From contig JAZNQO010000036.1 of NCBI GenBank assembly GCA_045590215.1, forward strand, positions 1 through 21,691: DNA of 21,691 bases, in the 5' to 3' direction. The position numbers were made by a program, and so were the translations under genes. The DNA is from RUG563 sp045590215. GTDB lineage: Bacteria; Bacillota; Clostridia; Christensenellales; Aristaeellaceae. This document shows positions 5,750 to 13,276 of this stretch, one piece after another. Position 1 is the stretch's first letter; each line of letters starts with the position of its first letter. A model generated the notes under the pieces. It saw only the letters and a program-made list of their open reading frames with translations, made no database searches and had not been told where the DNA came from.

Positions 5750-7927
5750 TCAGGCATTGGCAGAAGGTTTCTTCCCGGTGAACAGCCGCCCAATCATCAC
5801 GAAGGATTCGGTGAGGATATAGGTCAGCTTTTTGCCAAAGCTCATGTCCTGATACAGGTCATGTGAGGGTTCCATCCGGCCGCCGAACTTGCGGTTTTCA
5901 ATTATCTGCCAGAGGATGGGAATGATGATGACCACGATACCGATGATGTCGGTTGCGAGGCTGGGCTCAACCAGCAAAAGACCACCGGCTAAAAACAAAA
6001 GCCGTTGCAAAAGATGGGCGTGACGGGAGAAATAGCCTTCCAGCGCAGCCCCGATGCCGATCATGCCGACAATGGATGTGACACCGATTTGCAGGATATC
6101 ATACCACTGGGCACCGATGAAGAGCATCTTATTATTGAACACAAACAGATAAGGCACCAGGAAAGCGGCAATGGCCAGCTTCACGGCGTTGAGGCCTGTT
6201 TTGAAAGGATCGCTCTTGGCGATGGCACTGCCGGCCATAGCGGCCAGGGCAACGGGCGGCGTGATATCGGCGATGATGCCGAAATAGAACACGAACATAT
6301 GGGCAGCCAGCATATCGCAGCCCACAACCTTCATCACGGTTCCGGCCATGATGGTGGAGGTGATGAGGTAATTGGCGGTGGTGGGTACGCCCATGCCCAA
6401 AATAATGGAAGCCAGCATGGTGAAAATCAGCGTCAGGTATTGGCTGCCGCCAGCCAGCGTGGCAAGGCTGTTACCCAGCTTCTGGCCAAGGCCGGTGAGG
6501 GTAATCATACCCACGATGATGCCGGCCATGCCGCAGGCAACGGCCACGGAAAGCACGTTCCGTGCGCCCTTATCCAAGGCGGCTACGATATCAATGCCGG
6601 TGGACACGGCGGTGTCCTTGGCAACCTGCATGGCAGAAATCTTCTCCTTGCGCTCTTTCCGGGCTTCTATGGCACCATTCACGCCGATGATGATATGGCG
6701 GATGATATCGCAGATCACGCAGGAAGCGATACCTACCAGGGCGGCGAAGATGGGCGTATAGCCAAGGGACAGGAAAGCAAGGATCACAAGCAAGGGCAGA
6801 ATCAGATAGCCACTCTTTTTGACCAGGGGGATAAACTTGGGCATATCTTCCTTGTTCATACCAACCAAGCCGTATTTCCGGGCTTCAAACTCGATGATGA
6901 TATAGATGCCCACGAAGTACAAAATGGCAGGAATCAGGGCGGCCTTGACCACTTCCATATAGCTCACGCCCACAGATTCGGCCATCAGGAAAGCGGCAGC
7001 ACCCATGACGGGGGGCATAATCTGGCCACCGGTAGAGGCGGCGGCTTCCACGGCAGCGGCAAATTCCTTGCGATAGCCCAGCTTTTTCATCATGGGGATG
7101 GTGAAGGAGCCGGAGCCGACAGTATTGGCCACGGAGCTGCCGGAAACGGTGCCTTCCAAGGCACTGGCAAGCACGGCTACCTTGGCAGGGCCGCCCCGCT
7201 TATGCCCGGCGATGGCATTGGCAAAATCGATGAAGAAATTGCCCACTTCCGTGCGTTCAAGGAATGCGCCAAAGAGCACGAAGAGATAAATAAACGTGGA
7301 CGATGCGCCAAGGGGTGTGCCCATGATGCCTTCCGTTGTGTACACCAGCTGGCGGATGATGCGCTCTACCGTGCGGCCTTTATGAGCCAGAATGCCCGGC
7401 ATATAGGGGCCGAAATGGGCATACAAAAGGAAAACAGCGGCCACCACCATGATGGGCAAGCCCACCACACGGCGGCAACATTCAAACAACAGAATCACCA
7501 GCAAACCGCCAACCCAGATATCCAAGGGCGTGTTTTTGCCGATACGGTTGGCCAATTCCACATGCTGCAGGGCAATATACAGGCAAACACCCATGCCCAG
7601 CAGCGACAGAATCACATCATAAAAAGGCAGGATATCCCGGCGGGCTTTTTTTGTGACCGGGAAAATGAGGAACACCAGCATCATCACAAACCCCAGATGC
7701 AAAGGGCGCAGCTGGGTAGCCGGGATGCGGCCTGTGAAGGCGGAATAAAGCTGAACGCAGGAAAAGAGGATGCACAACGCAAAAACAACCCATTTCAGTG
7801 TGCCGGTCAAATGCCGGGTGACACTTTCACGGTCGTACTTTTCCATGATGGATTGCACTTCGCTGTGGGATGTTTCATAGGCTTCGTGCTCCTGCGCCTG
7901 TGTTAATTTCCTATCTTTTTCAGACAA
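5750..7927 (-). CDS. TRAP transporter permease, fused 4TM/12TM (DctQM) type
   Basis: The 725-residue product is a fused TRAP permease. About 30 polar residues are followed by a four-helix DctQ-like part (roughly residues 40-180) and a long DctM-like part. The DctM signature region is clear near residues 250-310: EGTVSGSSVANTVGSG, FTIPMMKKLGY, then a STGGQIMPPVMGAAAF stretch. A second family motif, ILGMGVPTTANYL, lies further on. Such fused permeases work with TAXI-type binding proteins, and the TAXI gene is directly upstream. TRAP systems use an ion gradient to import organic acids or amino acids. The start is a TTG at 7927, seven bases after AGGAGG. An ATG at 7932 is out of frame and would give only nine residues. 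Its expression is probably lower than that of the binding protein because of the hairpin at 7971-7999. Confidence 0.92.
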   Translation of the reverse strand: MSEKDRKLTQAQEHEAYETSHSEVQSIMEKYDRESVTRHLTGTLKWVVFALCILFSCVQLYSAFTGRIPATQLRPLHLGFVMMLVFLIFPVTKKARRDILPFYDVILSLLGMGVCLYIALQHVELANRIGKNTPLDIWVGGLLVILLFECCRRVVGLPIMVVAAVFLLYAHFGPYMPGILAHKGRTVERIIRQLVYTTEGIMGTPLGASSTFIYLFVLFGAFLERTEVGNFFIDFANAIAGHKRGGPAKVAVLASALEGTVSGSSVANTVGSGSFTIPMMKKLGYRKEFAAAVEAAASTGGQIMPPVMGAAAFLMAESVGVSYMEVVKAALIPAILYFVGIYIIIEFEARKYGLVGMNKEDMPKFIPLVKKSGYLILPLLVILAFLSLGYTPIFAALVGIASCVICDIIRHIIIGVNGAIEARKERKEKISAMQVAKDTAVSTGIDIVAALDKGARNVLSVAVACGMAGIIVGMITLTGLGQKLGNSLATLAGGSQYLTLIFTMLASIILGMGVPTTANYLITSTIMAGTVMKVVGCDMLAAHMFVFYFGIIADITPPVALAAMAGSAIAKSDPFKTGLNAVKLAIAAFLVPYLFVFNNKMLFIGAQWYDILQIGVTSIVGMIGIGAALEGYFSRHAHLLQRLLFLAGGLLLVEPSLATDIIGIVVIIIPILWQIIENRKFGGRMEPSHDLYQDMSFGKKLTYILTESFVMIGRLFTGKKPSANA

Positions 7928-7964
7928 AACATATACCTCCTGTTACCAGAATGAGAGCCTTTCA

Positions 7965-8000
7965 AAAAAGAAGGCGGCGCCTTTGTTGTGCGCCGCCTTG
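7965..8000 (-). terminator. Intercistronic hairpin (attenuator) between TAXI gene and permease
   Basis: AAGGCGGCGC (7971-7980) pairs perfectly over 10 bp with GCGCCGCCTT (7990-7999). On the minus strand it is followed by CTTTTTTG. It lies 17 bases after the binding-protein stop. It would stop part of the transcripts and protect the 3' end of the binding-protein message. Confidence 0.75.
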
Positions 8001-8016
8001 GGCAAATGACTTGCGC

Positions 8017-8961
8017 TTATTCCAGAACGTTTACTTCTTTGTAGTAGCGTTCTGCACCGGGATGCAGGGGCAGGTCGCCCACGCCGACGAAAGCGGTGTC
8101 CAGCGTGATTTCGGCAGCCTTGGCATGGGTCAGGATGCCTTCCTGTTCAAAGAGAGCCTTGGTCATCTGATAGACCATTTCTTCGTCCAGGTCGTTGCTG
8201 CAAACGAGAAGAGCAGTGATAACCACGCAGTTCACGTCTTCGTTCAGGCCATAGGTGGCGGCAGGCAGTTTCAGGTTGCCATAGGTGGGATGGGCGGAAA
8301 TGAGCTTTGCCACTTCGTCGTCAGACAGGGCAATGAGTTTCGCACCCACGGTGCTGTTCATTTCGGTGATAGCGGCGTTGGGGATGCCGGCGCAGATGAA
8401 AGCGGCGTCAATCTGCTTGTTCTTCAGGCCGTCAGCACTTTCGGTAAAGCTCAGGTACTGGGCGTCGATATCGTCCAGGGTGAGGCCTGCGGCTTCCAGC
8501 ACGTGCAGAGCATTGGTGTAAACACCGCTGCCGGCAGCACCGATGGAAACGGACTTGCCCTTGAGATCAGAGATGCAGTTGATATCGCTGTCCGCACGGG
8601 TGACGATCTGCACATATTCGGCATACAGGGAAGCCACCACCGAGAAGGAAGTGATCTGTTCGCCTTCAAAGGAATCGGTACCGGTATAGGCGAACCAGCT
8701 GACATCGTTCTGCACGGTGCCAAGGTCAGCATCGCCCGTATCGATGAGGCGCAGGTTTTCGGCAGAGCCGCCGGTGGTTTCGGCGGTTACGCTGGTGCCT
8801 TCAACGGTCTTTTCAAAGAGGTTGGCAATATCGCCGCCCAGGGGATAATAGGTGCCGGTGGTGCCGCCGGTGGCAATGGTGAGGAACGTGGCAGCGGATG
8901 CAGAGGACACAGCACCCATCAGCATCATGGCAGCCAGCAGGATCGCCATAAACTTTTTCAT
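8017..8961 (-). CDS. TAXI-family TRAP transporter solute-binding protein
   Basis: The 314-residue product has a signal peptide (MKKFMAILLAAMMLMGAVSS, with likely cleavage after ASA near residue 23). It begins its mature part with FLTIATGGTTGTYYPLGG, the hallmark of TAXI binding proteins. Further TAXI features are the TTGGSAENLRLI stretch, LGTVQNDVSW, and LKGKSVSIGAAGSGVY. It captures a substrate outside the cell and passes it to the fused permease encoded downstream. TAXI substrates are mostly unknown; glutamate/glutamine is one reported ligand class. It lacks the cysteine of a lipoprotein signal, unlike the sugar-binding protein at 15462. The ATG at 8961 has AAGGCGG upstream. Confidence 0.92.
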   Translation of the reverse strand: MKKFMAILLAAMMLMGAVSSASAATFLTIATGGTTGTYYPLGGDIANLFEKTVEGTSVTAETTGGSAENLRLIDTGDADLGTVQNDVSWFAYTGTDSFEGEQITSFSVVASLYAEYVQIVTRADSDINCISDLKGKSVSIGAAGSGVYTNALHVLEAAGLTLDDIDAQYLSFTESADGLKNKQIDAAFICAGIPNAAITEMNSTVGAKLIALSDDEVAKLISAHPTYGNLKLPAATYGLNEDVNCVVITALLVCSNDLDEEMVYQMTKALFEQEGILTHAKAAEITLDTAFVGVGDLPLHPGAERYYKEVNVLE

Positions 8962-9002
8962 GTTGTTTCCGCCTTTCGCAAATAAATTCTTGAGTTGGTT
9001 TT

Positions 9003-9031
9003 ATTTTACATGGTAAACTTTCGTTCTGCAA
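9003..9031 (-). promoter_or_regulatory. Probable promoter of the TAXI-TRAP operon
   Basis: On the minus strand TTGCAG (9026-9031) and TAAAAT (9003-9008) are 17 bases apart. The -10 is good and the -35 is poor. The predicted start leaves a leader of about 35 bases. Confidence 0.4.
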
Positions 9032-9124
9032 GGGAAATAACGGAAGGAAAGGACAAAAATACATTTTCAATACAAAATGATGGATATATTTCGCCAAATT
9101 TGCATTTTTTCTGTCGCAAGTTGC

Positions 9125-9155
9125 AAAAAAGAAGCATCCGGTGGGATGCTTCATG
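9125..9155 (-). terminator. Rho-independent terminator of the ald gene
   Basis: GAAGCATCC (9131-9139) pairs perfectly with GGATGCTTC (9144-9152) across a 4-base loop. On the minus strand it runs into TTTTTTGC. It lies 22 bases after the ald stop codon. Confidence 0.85.
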
Positions 9156-9174
9156 AAAACTGTGTTGGAAAATA

Positions 9175-10287
9175 TCACAGAACCGTTTCCGGGGCGGTGT
9201 AGGGCAGGGAAAGGCTTTCGGCCACGTTTTTATTGACGCACTTGCCGCCGTAAATATTGATGCCGTTCATGATGCCCGGATTCTTCTTCGCCGCTTCTTC
9301 CAGACCCAGGTTAGCAATTTGGGTGCCATAGCGGATGGTGGTATTGGCCAGGGCCACGGTAGAGGTATAGGGCACGGCACCGGGCATATTGCCCACGCAA
9401 TAATGCACCACGCCTTCTTCGATATAGATGGGATCGTCGTGGGTGGTCACCCTGGAGGATTCGCAGCAGCCGCCCTGGTCGATAGCGATATCCACAATGA
9501 CGGCACCTTTCTTCATCAGCTTCAGATGCTCACGGCGAACAAGCTTCGGCGTTGCGGCGCCGGGAATCAGCACGGAGCCGATCACCAGATCAGCCTCTGC
9601 CAGACATTTGCGGATGTTGGCTTCGGTGGAATAGAGCGTCGTAACGGAAGCTCCGAAAATATCTTCCAGATAGGCCAGGCGGTTGGGATTCACATCCAAT
9701 AGCGTCACCTGCGCATCAATACCAACGGCAGCCTTGGCCGCATAAGTGCCTGCGATGCCGCCGCCGATGATGACAATCTTGCCCCTTTCCACGCCGGGCA
9801 CGCCGCCAAGCAAAATGCCCCGGCCGCCGTAGCTGGATTCAATGTATTTTGCCCCTTCCTGAATGGAGAGGCGGCCGGCAATCTGGCTCATGGGACGCAG
9901 GCAGGGCAGGTTTCCCTGTTCGTCGGTGATGGTTTCAAAAGCCACGGCCTTCGCTTGCTTTTCCATCAGCACTTCCGCCAGTTCCTTGCAGGCGGCAAGG
10001 TGCAGATAGGTGTAGAGAATCTGGCCGGGGCGCAGCAAATCCCATTCGCACTTTTCCGGCTCTTTCACCTTGACGATCATATCTGCAATATCAAAAACTT
10101 CCTTGGGGGTGGCAAGGATTTTCGCCCCGGCGGCTTCGTATTCCGCATCAGAAAAACCGGCACCGGCACCGGCACCCGTTTCCACATAGACGGTGTGCCC
10201 CTGCGCCACATAGACCATCACATTATCCGGGGTCAGCCCCACACGATATTCATGGTTTTTCAGTTCTTTCGTGGTTCCGATAATCAT
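9175..10287 (-). CDS. ald: Alanine dehydrogenase
   Basis: The 370-residue product matches alanine dehydrogenase in length and in active-site residues: Arg15 (NHEYRVGLTP), Lys75 (VKVKEPE), His96 (YLHLA) and Asp270 (DIAIDQGG). The NAD-binding Rossmann motif is GGGIAG, with glycines at 175, 177 and 180. Asp198 ends the second strand of that fold (TLLDVN). The enzyme interconverts L-alanine and pyruvate plus ammonia with NAD(H). The ATG at 10287 has AGGAG eight bases upstream; the frame is open for 62 codons further but without a ribosome site. The gene has its own promoter (10346-10374) and terminator (9125-9155), so it is a single-gene unit. It lies directly upstream of the TRAP-TAXI operon, in the same direction. 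Confidence 0.95.
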   Translation of the reverse strand: MIIGTTKELKNHEYRVGLTPDNVMVYVAQGHTVYVETGAGAGAGFSDAEYEAAGAKILATPKEVFDIADMIVKVKEPEKCEWDLLRPGQILYTYLHLAACKELAEVLMEKQAKAVAFETITDEQGNLPCLRPMSQIAGRLSIQEGAKYIESSYGGRGILLGGVPGVERGKIVIIGGGIAGTYAAKAAVGIDAQVTLLDVNPNRLAYLEDIFGASVTTLYSTEANIRKCLAEADLVIGSVLIPGAATPKLVRREHLKLMKKGAVIVDIAIDQGGCCESSRVTTHDDPIYIEEGVVHYCVGNMPGAVPYTSTVALANTTIRYGTQIANLGLEEAAKKNPGIMNGINIYGGKCVNKNVAESLSLPYTAPETVL

Positions 10288-10345
10288 AAAAATCACTCCT
10301 TGTAAGAGAAAATGAATGATGCTGTTGTTTGGAAAAATACGGTTT

Positions 10346-10374
10346 ATTATAGCAAAAATCTGCTTTCTGTGCAA
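10346..10374 (-). promoter_or_regulatory. Sigma-A promoter of ald
   Basis: On the minus strand TTGCAC (10369-10374) and a perfect TATAAT (10346-10351) are separated by 17 bases. Transcription would begin about 50 bases before the ald start. Confidence 0.75.
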
Positions 10375-10397
10375 TAAAATTCCAGCCAGTACAATAG

Positions 10398-10430
10398 AAA
10401 AACAGGCAGCGTATACTGCCTGCTCTTTTT
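10398..10430 (-). terminator. Terminator of the amylase gene
   Basis: CAGGCAG (10403-10409) pairs with CTGCCTG (10416-10422). On the minus strand it is followed by TTTTTC, and on the plus strand by CTCTTTTTT, so it may work both ways. It lies about 60 bases after the amylase stop. Confidence 0.7.
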
Positions 10431-10480
10431 TATGACCGGACAAATTGTTTTTCAGGATCCTTTTCCATCGCACCGGTTTT

Positions 10481-12106
10481 TTATCGCAGCACTACGCTGG
10501 TTCTGCCTTCCAGGGTAAGCATGGTTCCATCCAGCGTGGCTTGTCCCATGCCGGCCACCCCGCTGATGTTGGTGAAGGAAAGCTCTGTTGCCTGTGCCAG
10601 ATCCAAAACAATGGTACGGCCCGTGGGATTATGAAGCACAGCCACGGAATTGCCTTCCCAGGTGCTGATAAAACCACCGGCCTTATCCGGGAAAGAAAGG
10701 GCTGTTACCGTTCCCCGGGCGATTTCCGGATTGGCTTTGCGGATCATGAGCAATTGTTTATAGTGGGTCAGCAGGCTATCTGCTTTGGATGAAAAATCCT
10801 GCACGGTATACGTGGAAGGGCTGGAATAATTGGTGCCAACGGGATCCTTCACCGGATCGCCATCCCCCCACAGCATGGCCATGCGGCGGTTGGCATCGGT
10901 GGTGCTGCCGCCCCGGGAACCCCGCAGACCGATTTCTTCCCCATAATAGATGAAGGGAGAACCGGGAGAGAGCAAATACAGGCTGGCCGCCGTATACATA
11001 TTGCCGCTGGCCATGGTAAGATAGCCGGCAGCCCGATCCATATCATGGTTGGAAATAAACAGTGTGGGTCTGGGATCGCCTTTCATGGCAGCCAGGCGTT
11101 TCTGATATTTTTCCAGATAAGCGGCAAAACCGTTCACATTGCCGCCCTTGGCCGTTTCGGCGATCAGCCCGGAAACTTGGCTGGTGGTGAAATTGAAACA
11201 GCTGGTCACCGGCAGGTACTGGTCAATAATGCCATCTCCATCCCACACTTCTGCCACCGTATACACATCCGGCTTCACCTTTTTCAATTCGCCGATATAC
11301 CACTGCCAGAAGGCCACATTCTTTGCATGTTCACCAAAGTAAATGTATTTTGCCGCATCAAACCGGAAGCCATCCACTCCCAGATCCAGATAATGCAGGG
11401 CTACATCCAGCATGGTTTGCCGCACAAAGGGATTATCGAAGTTGGGTTCGGGCATGGTTTCGGAAAAGTTTGCTTCATACAACAGGGTTCTGCCAGGATA
11501 CCGGGCAAAGGTGCGGCCGGCAGGAAGCATATCCCCTTCCTCATGCCAGATATAGAAATCATAATACTGGTTCCGCGGATTATTGGTCACATGGGCATTG
11601 CGGAAATTTTTGAACCACCTATTATCCGTAGCGGTATGATTGATGGGCAGATCCAGAATAATTTTCACATCCCGTTGGTGGCACAGAAGAACCAGTTCCT
11701 GCAGATCCTCCAGGGTGCCGAATTGGGGATCAATCTGATAAAAATCCGTCACATCATATTTGTGATAGGAAGGCGACAGAAAAATGGGCGTCAGCCAAAT
11801 GCCTTCTACCCCCAGGGAAAGGCCGGATTGGGGATCCCCGTCATTCAGATAATCCATCCGGTTGATGATCCCCCGCAGATCCCCGATCCCATCACCGTTG
11901 GAATCGGAAAAGGAACCGACAAAAATTTCATAAAACACCCGGTTGTTATCCGGTACACTGCCGTCACCGAAAAATACCACATCATTCACTATACATTCGC
12001 CGTTTTCCGCCTGCGGATATTGCCTGATGTAAAAATCAAATTCAAATGCCATAGCCGCAAAGGGCAAAAAACACAGGCATAAGCATACGCAAATAAACTT
12101 TTTCAT
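10481..12106 (-). CDS. Secreted alpha-amylase, GH13 (probably subfamily 36)
   Basis: The 541-residue product has a signal peptide ending near AMA at residue 20 and no lipobox. All four GH13 regions are present: I with DLPINH (Asp152-His157), II with GFRFDAAKY and the nucleophile Asp250, III with VAEVWDG and the acid/base Glu286, and IV with ISNHD and Asp355. An early DSNGDGIGD loop (residues 68-76) is the calcium-binding loop seen in GH13_36 amylases, as is the YEIFVGSF start of the barrel. It should cut alpha-1,4-glucan outside the cell. The C-terminal 80 residues form the usual beta-sandwich domain C. The ATG at 12106 is chosen because the signal peptide starts there; the upstream extension has no sense. 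It is divergent from the GH53 operon, with overlapping promoters. Confidence 0.92.
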   Translation of the reverse strand: MKKFICVCLCLCFLPFAAMAFEFDFYIRQYPQAENGECIVNDVVFFGDGSVPDNNRVFYEIFVGSFSDSNGDGIGDLRGIINRMDYLNDGDPQSGLSLGVEGIWLTPIFLSPSYHKYDVTDFYQIDPQFGTLEDLQELVLLCHQRDVKIILDLPINHTATDNRWFKNFRNAHVTNNPRNQYYDFYIWHEEGDMLPAGRTFARYPGRTLLYEANFSETMPEPNFDNPFVRQTMLDVALHYLDLGVDGFRFDAAKYIYFGEHAKNVAFWQWYIGELKKVKPDVYTVAEVWDGDGIIDQYLPVTSCFNFTTSQVSGLIAETAKGGNVNGFAAYLEKYQKRLAAMKGDPRPTLFISNHDMDRAAGYLTMASGNMYTAASLYLLSPGSPFIYYGEEIGLRGSRGGSTTDANRRMAMLWGDGDPVKDPVGTNYSSPSTYTVQDFSSKADSLLTHYKQLLMIRKANPEIARGTVTALSFPDKAGGFISTWEGNSVAVLHNPTGRTIVLDLAQATELSFTNISGVAGMGQATLDGTMLTLEGRTSVVLR

Positions 12107-12142
12107 GAAGGAACGCCTTCTTTCTTTTTTATCCGTAACGTA

Positions 12143-12171
12143 ACTATCGCACGAAAATGCTTGCTTGTCAA
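12143..12171 (-). promoter_or_regulatory. Promoter of the amylase gene
   Basis: On the minus strand a perfect TTGACA (12166-12171) and GATAGT (12143-12148) are 17 bases apart. The -35 shares five bases with the -35 of the divergent promoter. Confidence 0.65.
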
Positions 12172-12193
12172 GAGGGGAAAAACATGCTATAAT
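12165..12193 (+). promoter_or_regulatory. Promoter of the membrane-protein/GH53 operon
   Basis: TTGTCA (12165-12170) and a perfect TATAAT (12188-12193) are separated by 17 bases. The start would be near 12200, leaving a leader of fewer than 20 bases before the ATG at 12217. Confidence 0.75.
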
Positions 12194-12216
12194 CCGGGAA
12201 AAGGCAGGTAGAAAAA

Positions 12217-12699
12217 ATGAAACATCTCTATTCCATCCAGACATCAGCCGTCTGGCGAAAGAAAGCAACCTTTAAGCTGGGGGTTCTTTGCGGCCTGCTG
12301 CTGGGGATGCTTCTGGTCAATATCGGGCTGTGCAATCATGTGAATACACAAAATGCGGATGTGCTACTGGGGCTTGTCATTCTGATTTCCACACTGGCTG
12401 GCTGGGCTGCACTGATCGTGTATGCCTTTGGCTACCGCCCGGCCAGAGCACGGGCCGAACATATGCTGGGCATCCTGCAAGGCGAAAAAGAGCAGGCATC
12501 CGGCATTCTGCGTCGCACCGACGAAATATTTGCCATTCCCAAAAGCGTAACGGTGCGAAAAATTGCCCTGCAGCAGGGGGAGGAAACCCTCATCCTGCAT
12601 GCGGATTCCGCATTGGTGCGTCAGCTTCCGCCGGATGGCACGAAGGTGACAGTGGAGACGGTGCGGAAATTTATCACCGGGTATGAGGTGATTCCATGA
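12217..12699 (+). CDS. Two-helix membrane protein of unknown function
   Basis: I do not recognise a named family. The 160-residue product has a short charged N-terminus and two strong membrane helices (about residues 20-39 and 48-71). A cytoplasmic region of about 85 residues follows. That tail reads as a helix (RARAEHMLGILQGEKEQ) followed by a small beta-rich domain (IFAIPKSVTVRKIALQQ, TLILHAD, KVTVETVRKFITGYEV). With positive residues before the first helix and after the second, both ends should be inside the cell. The ATG at 12217 has only a weak AAGGCAGG site. Its stop overlaps the start of the next gene as ATGA, so the two proteins are probably made together and may interact. It is the first gene behind the promoter shared with the amylase. 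Confidence 0.75.
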   Translation: MKHLYSIQTSAVWRKKATFKLGVLCGLLLGMLLVNIGLCNHVNTQNADVLLGLVILISTLAGWAALIVYAFGYRPARARAEHMLGILQGEKEQASGILRRTDEIFAIPKSVTVRKIALQQGEETLILHADSALVRQLPPDGTKVTVETVRKFITGYEVIP

Positions 12700-13262
12700 A
12701 AAGAATGAAGCGTTTTTTCAATCTTGTACCGGCTATGCTGATGTGGCTGGTGCTGAGCGTGCTGATCTGGGGCTTTGTTTTCACCCGCATCACAGATGCC
12801 CCTGCAGCCGAAAAGATCACGCTGTTTGTGGATGCACCGGTGCCCTATGCGGTGGAAATGGCCACGGAAATGGAAAAGACGGCCTATGAAGGCATCCGGA
12901 TGGTGAAGGTGCATCCTTTCACATACGCCATGATGAGTGCCGATGCCATTGCCACGGCGGATCTGTACATTCTTCCCCAATCCCACATCGAAACCTATCT
13001 GGAGCATTTTGTGCCCCTGCCGGAAGAAATGCACACGCCCTATGCCCTCACGAAGGACGGAACTGCTTACGGCCTGCAGGTTCTGAATGGCGAAACCGGC
13101 GAAGGCTGCGGAGATGCCTATATCACTTATCTGTATCCCGGCATGGAAAACCAAAGCTATTATTTGTTCTTTGGGAAAAACAGCGTGCATGTGCCAGGCA
13201 ATGACGGGGCTGTGGATAATGCTGCTCTTTCTTATGCCCGTTCGATTCTGGCCATGAAATAA
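12696..13262 (+). CDS. Membrane-anchored protein resembling a half-size sugar-binding protein
   Basis: The 188-residue product has one N-terminal membrane helix (about residues 9-30, MLMWLVLSVLIWGFVF) and an outside domain of about 155 residues. There is no lipobox. The outer part recalls the order of elements in type 2 sugar-binding proteins: a first strand ITLFVDAPV; a helix and strand (GIRMVKVHPF); a segment like the usual 'ADLYILP...L..FVPLPE', where such proteins read 'pDv...l...glL.pL'; then YALTKDGTAYGLQV, where they read 'y..dGk.YGiP'. The large second half of a normal binding protein is missing. This similarity is my reading and is not proven. Translation is coupled to the upstream membrane protein, and the GH53 galactanase follows 14 bases later. 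Confidence 0.72.
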   Translation: MKRMKRFFNLVPAMLMWLVLSVLIWGFVFTRITDAPAAEKITLFVDAPVPYAVEMATEMEKTAYEGIRMVKVHPFTYAMMSADAIATADLYILPQSHIETYLEHFVPLPEEMHTPYALTKDGTAYGLQVLNGETGEGCGDAYITYLYPGMENQSYYLFFGKNSVHVPGNDGAVDNAALSYARSILAMK

Positions 13263-13276
13263 GAGGAGGGGTGTTC

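Noticed and set aside
6005..7906. A 633-codon plus-strand frame opposite the TRAP permease
   Set aside because: It is very rich in Gly, His and Gln, as expected from the antisense of a hydrophobic membrane protein, and it has no start signals.
13211..13219. A further exact DnaA box (TGTGGATAA)
   Set aside because: It is single and inside a coding region, so it is probably chance.
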